Source: Lewinellaceae bacterium (GTDB lineage: Bacteria; Bacteroidota; Bacteroidia; Chitinophagales; Saprospiraceae). From it: a DNA stretch of 64,000 nucleotides. Below are positions 52,759 through 63,400 of the stretch, piece by piece (the first letter of the stretch is position 1; the number at the start of each line of letters is the position of its first letter). Made by a program: the position numbers and the translations under genes. The notes below the pieces were generated by a model, which was given only the letters and a program-made list of their open reading frames with translations, was not told where the DNA came from and searched no databases. Location of the stretch: NCBI GenBank assembly GCA_020636195.1, contig JACJYH010000002.1:1-64000 (forward strand), in the 5' to 3' direction.

Positions 52759-54192
52759 TCAATATTCTATTTTAACAATGTTAACTTTATTGTTCTTTTC
52801 ACTGGGTATATATACCGTATTTTCAGATGTCTGAATGGCATCTCTAAACCGTATTTTCAGATCTTGATATTCGGTACTTAATAGACTTTTTCGCAATATT
52901 TGTCCCAGTGGATCGATGTCGTATTCAGATACCGTATTGTAATTTTTGATCTCATCGTTAAACATCAACTTCAAACTTGATGGTAATGCAAAAATAAAAT
53001 AGGAAGAATAATTTCCATCGTCATCTTGTGAAAATTGTTTTTTGTACAGAATTTTTTGCCAATGAGGATCTCCATTTGGATGATTGGCAAGTACCAATAC
53101 ATCTTCATTATAGAAATCAATATAACCGTGACCAGAATAATAGTCATTTTGCATTGGAAAAGATTGACCAGTTCCACGCCGAATAAATTCTTTGGTTATT
53201 TCAGTAAATAAAATGATACCTCCATCATATCTAAGCACCATGTCTTTTGACGCTAGATAGGGAACGAAGATGGTTTTTTTACTTTTTCGAGTAGCGTTTT
53301 CTTGCACCAAATCCATTGGCAAAGGTTGAGATTTTAAGCTTGTCTTTCCACTTTCTAATTTTTGAATACCAAGTGAAAGTGCATAGTATGCGCCTGCTTG
53401 GTTTCTATCTTTTTCACCCAATAATCCTGCAATAGCTAAGCTTTTATTTCTATTGTCAATTTTCAATAATACATCCAAAATGTCTTCTTTAGCATAGAAG
53501 CGCTGTTCGAGTAAATCACCTGAAATTGGTAAAAACCCCATGACCAAAGCATCTTCAGATTTAGATAACCATGATGCTTCTTGAATGGCTAAAATGACCA
53601 CGTCTCCTTGATCAGAGATATCTATTTTCTTAAATTCATTTTTCAAATCTACTTCTTGCAAAAAGACAATTTGGTTTTGAAGTAGATTGAAATGTTGGGT
53701 TTCATAAACCAGAAGGTGAATCCCTTTTTCAATTGGAAGAAATATAAGTACTTTGGACTTGTTCTCAGACCAAATAATTCTAGGACGACCTTCATTGACT
53801 TCTCTAGTTTTTACATAAAGAGTTGCGCTGTCCAATGTGTTAAGGTGCTCGTCAAATTTTCTGACACTAACATGAAAATTGCCTTCATCCTTGTAATAAT
53901 AATAAAACAAAAAGCAAGTATCCATACTGGTCACTCCAATCGTATGAATTTGTTTGTTTTCAAATTCCGGTTCAAAAGACTGTATGTATTTCAAATCATC
54001 TGAGTACATTTCAAAGACGTGACTCGAACCTCTGTCATGGTATAATATAAGATGACCATTGACATTAGGGATCAAATCGTAGGAATAGTTATTTCTCAAT
54101 AAAATATCAGGCGAAACTGTGACCTTCTGAGCATCAACAGTAAAGAAACTCAGATAAAACAATGAAAACAATATAGTTTTATACCACATCAT
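52759..54192 (-). CDS. Secreted protein of unknown function, possible beta propeller
   Basis: 477 residues with a signal peptide (about 1-21, ending FFTVDAQ). The mature chain is rich in beta strands and short repeats of the form LILYHDRGSSHVFEMYS and VLIFLPIEKGIHLLVYE, which suggest a propeller. No catalytic motif, lipobox or T9SS tail. Conserved-looking aromatic clusters occur near HGYIDFYNEDVLVLANHP. Not recognised as a named family; probably periplasmic or outer-membrane associated. Confidence 0.7.
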   Translation of the reverse strand: MMWYKTILFSLFYLSFFTVDAQKVTVSPDILLRNNYSYDLIPNVNGHLILYHDRGSSHVFEMYSDDLKYIQSFEPEFENKQIHTIGVTSMDTCFLFYYYYKDEGNFHVSVRKFDEHLNTLDSATLYVKTREVNEGRPRIIWSENKSKVLIFLPIEKGIHLLVYETQHFNLLQNQIVFLQEVDLKNEFKKIDISDQGDVVILAIQEASWLSKSEDALVMGFLPISGDLLEQRFYAKEDILDVLLKIDNRNKSLAIAGLLGEKDRNQAGAYYALSLGIQKLESGKTSLKSQPLPMDLVQENATRKSKKTIFVPYLASKDMVLRYDGGIILFTEITKEFIRRGTGQSFPMQNDYYSGHGYIDFYNEDVLVLANHPNGDPHWQKILYKKQFSQDDDGNYSSYFIFALPSSLKLMFNDEIKNYNTVSEYDIDPLGQILRKSLLSTEYQDLKIRFRDAIQTSENTVYIPSEKNNKVNIVKIEY

Positions 54193-54413
54193 GGGATACT
54201 TTAAGTAAAATAGTAAAAAATTTTCCTTTTAAAATGTTCACTGAAATGCTATTATGATTTGAAAATGCAAAATACAAATATACATCTGAATGTTGTATTT
54301 CTTTTCAATTTGCAAATGTTAGTTCAAATTCCATCAAGGTAAAAAAATCAAGAATTTTTAGGATATTATTTTGAATTCATTAATTTTACATTTCCTTTAT
54401 TCTGCAATGGATA

Positions 54414-54442
54414 TTGGGGTTCCACTTTACGTTTACCTTTGA
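54414..54442 (+). promoter_or_regulatory. Promoter TTG-N18-TACCTTTG for the giant adhesin
   Basis: TTG at 54414-54416, 18 bases, TACCTTTG at 54435-54442; predicted start near 54449, 31 bases before the ATG at 54480. Both halves are well spaced. Confidence 0.65.
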
Positions 54443-54479
54443 TTGATTTTTTTGAATAATTATTTCAAATATAGTTATA

Positions 54480-57400
54480 ATGAACCTAAATTTAAAACGA
54501 CTTTACACTATTTGTTTTTTAATTGTTGTTGGAATTCCTTCGATTTTCAGTTCGCCCTATAGCCCAGATTTTAGAGCAACACTCCAAATTCCTTTTATAA
54601 AGAGTTTTTACAATAGTAGATATTTTGGATTTCCACCTCCTACCAATGATGATTGTAACATGCCGCAAGTTCTGACAGATGGCATTACAGAGACGGGATC
54701 AACCCTTCTTGCGACATCACAAATGGGTGAAACCAATCCTAATGGGACTTCGCCGTTTGCCTCGGTGTGGTATTCCATCGTTATAACTGGTAATCATTCT
54801 TTGACAATAAATGTGACACCTTCAGGAGGAACTCCAATCATAAATCCCATCATCGGTGTGTATCAAAATCAATGCAATACATCTCCAAATTTATTTGGTT
54901 CATGTTTAACTTCGGGGACTTATTACATTCAAATTTCAAGTCTTACTACCACAAACGACGGTGATTTTGATTTAAATGTCAGCATTGATCCTGAAGTGAT
55001 GGCCACAGCTGCTACATTAGAATTATGTGAAAATGCTGACGACAGTGCAGTAGCCGATTTCGTACTCTCTGATGCTGATGCAACTGTCTTGAATGGGCAA
55101 TCTTTGAGTGTCACATATCACAGTACACAATCTGATGCTGATGCAGGCAGTGGAGCTTTGTCTACACCATACAATTCCGGTTCGACAATAATTTATGCAA
55201 GGGTGGACAATGGTAATGGTTGTTATGCCACATCACAAGTAACATTAACTGTACATCCGTGGCCAACAGTGACTGATATTACCGCTTCAAGCACAAATGT
55301 ATGTGAGGGAAGTTCCTTTGATTTGACAGTCACAAATCAATCCACGAATCCATCATATACCTATGATTGGTCTATCGGAAGCTTGACAGGTAATCCATTG
55401 ACCATTTCTAGTGCAAGTGCTATCCATTCAGATACTTGGATAGTGACTGTAACAGATGGAAATGGCTGTACTGCTTCTTCTTCTATTGATATCACAGTAA
55501 CTGCAAACCCATCTAATGATGCATGTGCAGATGCAGCAACCATTAGTGCACCAAGTGGTTCCGGAGATAATAACTGTGCAACGCAAGACGAAACAAACTG
55601 TGGAACCGGTAGTGAAGCCTCGGTGTGGTATGTATATACTGTACCGGCTAACATGCATACAATTACATTTTCTTTGAGTGGTTTGACCAATGGTGTCATC
55701 AGAGTGTTGGATGGATGTGCAGGTAATGATGTTGGAGACAGTGGATGCGGAACTAGCGTTACAGTAGATTGCCCTGAGGATGGCAGCACATTGATGGTTT
55801 ATGTAAGTTCTCCATCAGCAGATGCTGGACCTTTTACAGTCGATATCACAGAAACGATGACTACAGCATCAAACGACCTATGCACAAATGCAACAGCCAT
55901 AACGGAGATGGATCTTTGCCAATGGATACCAAAGAGTGGCACATCATCAGGATCATGTCCTGAAGACTTCACAGTTGGAGGTTGTGGCTTGGACTATAGT
56001 GCAGAAGGCATAGTATGGTACACATTTACACCACCTACGGGAACAACAAATACAGAATTTCAAAGTATTACGGGCACATTGACAGTATTTGAAGATTGTC
56101 TAGGAGCAACTATTGCGACAGGTGGAAGTTGTTTAACATCGAACGGAACAATAGATGCCACTGCCGGAAATACTTACTACATTGCTATTGGAAACAGTGA
56201 TGGCAGTGGAAATGTAGGATTTGATATAAAATTCAATGCAGCTCCGGCGAATGATTTGTGTACAGATGCAGAAACCATCAGCGCACCAAGTGGTTCCGGA
56301 GATAATAACTGTACAACGCAAGACGAAACAAACTGTGGAACCGGTAGTGAAGCCTCAGTGTGGTATGTATATACTGTACCGGCTAACATGCATACAATCA
56401 CATTTTCATTAAACGGTTTGACCAATGGTGTCATCAGAGTGTTGGATGGATGTGCAGGCAATGATGTTGGAGATAGTGGATGCGGAACTAGCGTTACAGT
56501 AGATTGCCCTGAGGATGGCAGCACATTGATGGTTTATGTAAGTTCTCCATCAGCAGATGCTGGACCTTTTACAGTCGATATCACAGAAACGATGACTACA
56601 GCATCAAACGACCTATGCACAAATGCAACGGCCATAACGGAGATGGATCTTTGCCAATGGATACCAAAGAGTGGCACATCATCAGGATCATGTCCTGAAG
56701 ACTTCACAGTTGGAGGTTGTGGCTTGGACTATAGTGCCGAAGGCATAGTATGGTACACATTTACACCACCTACGGGAACAACAAATACAGAATTTCAAAG
56801 TATTACGGGCACATTGACGGTATTTGAAGATTGTCCAGGAACCACTATTGCGACAGGCGGAAGTTGTTTGACTTCCACTGGATCGGTTGACGCCACTGCC
56901 GGAAATACTTACTACATTGCTATTGGAAACAGTGATGGCAGTGGAAATGTGGGATTTGATATAAAATTCAATGCAGCTCCGGCAAATGATCTTTGCGGCG
57001 ATGCCGAGAGTTTGGGAAGTGGAGGATCGGCTTCAGGAACTAACAGCTGTGCAGGAGCCGATGTGTCTTTTAACTGTGCAACTGATAGTTATGAATCTTC
57101 TGTGTGGTATTCCATAAATATACCTTCTGATATGGGAGGAGTTGAAATCACTATTACAGGTACTGGAGGAACTCCTTTAATGTCAGGAGGGGCAGTAACG
57201 CTTTTTGAAAGTGACTGCACTACGGCTGTGGGGGAGTCATGTTTTTCTGTGGGAGCACTCTCTCAAATACTTTGCATTGTGCCTGGAGATTATCTAATTC
57301 AAGTCAGCACTTCATCTGCCAATGCTGGCGAATTCAATATTGATGTCAACCCTATTAGAGGTGCTGATAATGCACCCGGAAATGACTTTTGTGATGGCGC

Positions 57401-60400
57401 TGAACAAATCAATATGACGGTGATATGTGAACCTATTTCTGTTTCGGGTAACAATGCTGATGCATGTCATGAAATTTTCAGTATCGGCAGTTGTGATTTT
57501 GGGAATGACCCAACGACTTGGCATTCTTTTACATTGGATGCTAATGCAGAAACAATAGACATTACAGATATCACTGGAGGTGCATATCTTGGAATTTTTG
57601 AAGACTCACCATGTGGTACCAATAGTCCGGCACAATTGCCTGGCGGCGGTTGCATCACAAGTGATACGCAAGATATTCCTGTCACTGGTGGCAGCACATA
57701 TTATATTGCGGTGGGTAATTCCACTGGAGGGCCTTATACCTTTAATATCACTCAGACCGTATTACCACCGAACAATACGCCTTGTACTGCTGAAGAAATT
57801 GGAACTGCAACTCAAAATACAACTTGTTGTGCCACTAATAATATCGCATCTGATTGTGGTGCCACGGCTAGTGAAAGTTCAGTTTGGTTTGTTATACCTG
57901 CTGCAGCTGGAGTTATTGGATATGAGATATCATTCTCAAATGGATCAATGTCAGGAGAATATGTGGTAGAAGTTTACCAAGGTGCTGATTGCAACAGTTT
58001 AGCTGCTTTTGGTGAGGATTTCAGAGCAGCTTGCAATACAGGAACAATTAATACTACAGTAATGTGTGCTGACTTTGATACCCAAAATACCTACATCAGA
58101 GTAGGTTCGTCAAGCAGTGGATGTGGTACATTTTCACTTTCAGCAAATCCCATCACACAAACCTGCAATGCTGCAACGGACTGCTCTTCTTTGACTCCTG
58201 TTCCTGTGCCAACAGGTGGACAAGCGTGTATATCAGGATGTAATTTGTCGCTATGTGGGGACGGTGCCTGTGATCCTGACGGAAATGCAACCTATTATGC
58301 CTTTGAAATTGACCCAACTACAGCCACTTCAGCAATCATTACAATTAATAATGCATCATTTACTCCTATTATATCTGTTGCATATGATTGTTTTGGACCA
58401 TTTTTAAGTTGTTTTAATGGAAGTATTTCTGATCCAGTTTCTCCAGGTCCCGGAATCATATATGTCCGTGTGGAAGCATCAGGTGGAAATAGTTTGGATG
58501 ACGATTTCGATGTTTGTGTCAATGCGTTTGATGGAGGTGCTTTTGATTGTTATAGCGCAAGTTTTATGCCGTCACGTCCCGAATATCCCAACGAAAACCC
58601 TAATGGGCCATATTGTTCAGGAGAAGTAGTCCATTTTTGTTATAATGTTGATTTTACAGTATCTCCGGGTGGAACAGCTCCACCTAATGGAAATAACTGC
58701 CAATGGATACAAGGGATAGTACCGGTAATCTATGATGGTTGGGATCTAGTAGCCATGCCTGTATCGACGCAAGGTCCTGGAGGTTGGTCTTGGCTGGATG
58801 AAGGTATTGTACATTATAATTTCAATAGTCCACAGTATGCACCCATTACTTTGCCAGATGGTTCGTTAGGCCTTGAATGGGGTCAAGGTGGCCTCGGTCA
58901 AGGTGGAGACATGCCGGCAGGGTGGTATTACTCATCTCCTGGATCTGGACCGGATTGTACAGATGGCACAAATCCTGATACTGCTTGGGGTTTACCAGCC
59001 GGTTGTGGATCTAGCCAAAATGTCAACTTTTGTTTTGATCTCAAGGTGAAGGATTTTGCCACCATTGATGAGTGTGAGGCAGCCAGTTTGAAAATTACCA
59101 TGTTTTCTTTTGCTGATGGTGAAACCGGTTGCTGGGTCAATTTATCTTGCGCTTTATCAACTCCATATGTTTGGAACGGACAAGCAGCATGCAATTCTTT
59201 AGTTACCATTGAAGGTGATGATATCGAAATTTGCTCGAACGGAATTGCCAATATCATAGGAACAGCATCTGATCCGGGCTCCATCATTACCTTGACCACA
59301 ACTGATAATCCAAATGTCACAGGTGAAACTTTAAGTGGTTCATTTCCATTTGGTACTATGAATATCTTCGACCAGCTTGTCAATAATTCCACCGTTCCAC
59401 AAGTAGTCGAATATGTATTGACGGCATCTGTCCCAGGGCAAGTGTGTACTAGCCCTCCGAAGACAATCTTGGTCACTGTATATCCTGAATTGGATGTCAC
59501 TATAAATCCTGCAATGCCGTATATTTGTAATATTGGTGATTGTATCAATCTGACAGCCACTGCATTAGGTGGTACAAGTAATTTTACTGATTTTCAATGG
59601 TCCGGCCCAAGTTTTTCAGGAAATGGTGCCATGGTGCAAGTATGCCCTACTGGAAATTCTCAATATATTGTAACTGTAACCGATGCATTGGGGTGTACTG
59701 GAACTGAAAGTGTAGATGTCGAATTGAAAGATCCTGTAACGGTTGAAATTGATCCATTGGAATTGAATATCTGTAAAGATGGCGTGCCGGGCAATTCTGA
59801 CTATTTATTTGCAACTCTGACATCGAATCAGTTTCCATATTCATTAACTTGGACAAATCCAAGTGGACTGATTGGATTTGGAAGTCCTTTCTATACTGCA
59901 ACTAATGATAGATTTGAAATCTTTGAAGAGCAATCAAATACCATTTCAAACTATGTCACTGTGACGGCAACAGACGAATTTGGGTGTACCGGTACAGCAC
60001 AAGCATATATCAGCATTGATGCAGGTCCGGAACCCACCTTCAACTATCAGTATACTTGCGGTGCTTCAACCGTCAATCTTATTGCTGATTACCAGATAGG
60101 TAGTTCTTCCACTGGATTGGATAAATTTGAATTGTACGCATGTGAATCAGGAACCGAGATTTACATTGGAGAAATGTATGATGATCCATCTACATTCGCC
60201 AACATAGATTTAGGTACCTACGGGACTTGTTTCCTTTTAAAAACATATTCAGGAGGTGGTTGTATTGTTGAAAGAACTTTAACTGTAGCCACAAGCACGG
60301 GAGTTCCAGTACAACTTTCAGGGCCAACTTCTATTTGTGTTAATTCAAGCGCTACGGTTGCTGTCTCAAATGCTTCAAATTACACGATGTTTCACTGGAA

Positions 60401-63400
60401 TACAGGTCAAAATACAAGTAGTATTACTGTAAGCCCAACTCAAAATACAACGTATGCTGTTACTGCAACGGATACCAATGGTTGTGCAAATACAGCCAGT
60501 ATTTCTATATCGATTGATCCATTGCCTATTGCATCATTTTCCGGTTCAACTTCTATTTGTCAAGGTCAGAGTACTTCCCTCACAGGCAGCAGTAATATTC
60601 CAAATAGCACCTTTGTATGGACAAATTTGTCCAATGGTAACACCAACACAGTAAATCCATTTGTTGTTAGTGCTGCTGGTTCTTACACACTTGTGGCCAT
60701 TTCACCTAAAAATTGTGTTTCTATACCTGATACATTAAATATTGCAGCAGATTCAAATCTTCAGCCCAATATCAATGCATTGTCAATATGTGATGGAAGC
60801 CAAGGAACGCTGGATGGAGGTTCAGGTTATAATACATACAATTGGAATACAGGAGAATCTACACAAACTATTTCTGTAAACAATGGTGGTTGGTACTATC
60901 TCACTGTAACACAAGGATTATGCTCGGGGATTGACTCAGTGAATGTTGTGAATAATTCATCCCCAGTGGTGATGCTTCCAACAACGCCGATTTCAGTTTG
61001 TAGATCAAACACTGGATTTGGAGATACTTTTGTCAATTTTAACAATCAGATTTCGCCTATTGGTTCGTCTGGAACTTGGCGTGAAATTTCAAGCTCAGGT
61101 GTAGATTTGACTGATTTGACAAATGTAAGTTTTATAGGTGTTCCGGTCGGTAATTACATTTTTGAATTTACAACGTCCACCGCACTTCCTCCTTGTCAAA
61201 ATGACATAGATACACTTCACATTGCAGTAAGTGCTTGTCAATGTCCTCAAATATTACCTACAGGCCCACTTTGTAACCAAGGTTCTGCACCTGTAAATAT
61301 GAATACTAAAAAAGGTAACACCGGTTTAGGAGGCACTTTCAGTGTCATCAATCCAGCAGGAATCACAATGACAAATAACGTTTTTGACCCTACCGGTTTG
61401 ATGGCTGGCACTTATACTGTAGAATGGTATTTGACAGATAATTGTAGACCAACTATAGAAATTAAAGTAAACGATAAACCAAAAATAAATCTGTTACAAA
61501 ATACAAGTACTATTTGCAACAGTAATGCCACCGGAACCACTACGCTAGATTTAAATACGTTATTAGGAGCTGGAACTAGCCCTGGATCATGGACGTTGGT
61601 TTCTGGTACTGCATCCGCCTTTAAATCACCTTCAACTGTGGATGGTGCGGGACTGCTTGTCACGGATGTTTTAGTTTTAAAATTTGAGACCAATGGTGCC
61701 GTGGCTCCTTGTACCAATGTTTCTGAAACGGTCACTATAAAAATTCGAGATTGTAATTGTCCACAAGTGACTATCACTCCTTTAACCTTATGTAATGGAA
61801 ATAATCAACAAATAGATTTAAATGCATCGAATGTGTTGACAGTAATTCCGGCAAATATAAAAGGTAAATGGACATCAACAGCCGTTGGAGCTATAAGCAA
61901 CAATAGATATTTCAATGCCTTAAATGTGCCTGCAGGCCCATACACGATTACGTTTACTTTGGATACGCCTATTGCTGGATGTGACCCAAGTTATACTCAA
62001 AATATCACCATAGTAAGACAGCCAAAAGCAGAGGTAAAAGGACCTGGTACGGCATGCAATGCCAATACAGGCAATGGCTCTGTCACAGTAACGCTCTCAG
62101 ACTTGTTAAAATCTGGATTCACAACAGGGGGTACTTGGAGTCAATCTCAAGGAACTCCGGTTTTACCTATTATTGGAGGGAAAGTTGATTTTACGGGTCA
62201 GGTAATTGGATCACAGTTTAAATTCACCTATAGTTTACCTGCTGCTGATCCTTGTACTGATCTTATAGTTGAAGTGACAGTGGATGTTGTAGATTGCAAT
62301 TGTCCTCCAATACTATTAAATAATCCGAGCCCACTCTGCAATGAAAGTGGTGTATTAGATTTGACTACCTTGGAGCAAACAGGCAATTCAGCCGGTATTT
62401 GGAGTATAAAAAATAGTCAAGGAAATAATGAAAGTATTGCCAATAATATTTTTGATGTAAAAGGGAAAACTCCAGGAGTATATACATTGACTTATACACT
62501 TACTCCAGCACCGGGAGGTAGCTGTACAAAAGAAAAATCAGTGATGCTCACAGTTGAACAGCAAAACACAGCAACATTAAGGGATACTATAGTATGCAAT
62601 CAAATCAGTACCATCGGTGCTTCAACTTTAGATTTACGTGGTTTGATCGCATCACAAATAGGTTCAGGAAAATGGCTGGATGAAAACAAAGTGGAAATAG
62701 CAAGTATACTCAATAAAAGTTTTGTTGGAGTAACCCCACAAATTCTGACGTATTACTTTACTATGACTTCAGTTTCTCCATGTGTAAATAGAGAAATACC
62801 AGTGCAAATAGAAGTGTTAGACTGTAGCTGCCCTCAGATCACCTTGGGAACTATACCATCTATTTGTACGAATAATGTCAGTTTTGATCTAAGCCCTTAC
62901 AATGATCCCGATGATGCAGGTTCATGGATTTCATCAAGTGCACAGCTTCTGATCAACAATAATATCATCAATCTTGTCGGTGTTCCTGCGGGTGTTTATG
63001 AGATTATTTATAGATTGTCAAATCCTCCGGCAGACCCATGCCCTAAGGAAAAGAAAGTCATGATAACAATCTTCAATCCAAAATCTGCAGGGACGGCCCG
63101 TGGTGCGGAGTTTTGCGTTGGATCCACTGACATCTTGAAATTGGCGGATAGATTAGAAAATGAGTCTCTTGGTGGCACATGGTCAGCTGTTAATGGCCCA
63201 ATTCCGGGTTTCAATGCTACATTAGGTCAGGTAGATTTGACGAATGTTCCGGCAGGTACATATACATTTAAATACAGTTTCACAAATCAAACTCCTTGCC
63301 CTGATGATGCAGAAGATCTCATTATAAAGATTAATTCCCTACCTGTAGCTGATGCTGGTGCTGACAAGATTTTCAATTGCAGTGTGAAATCTGCAGAGTT

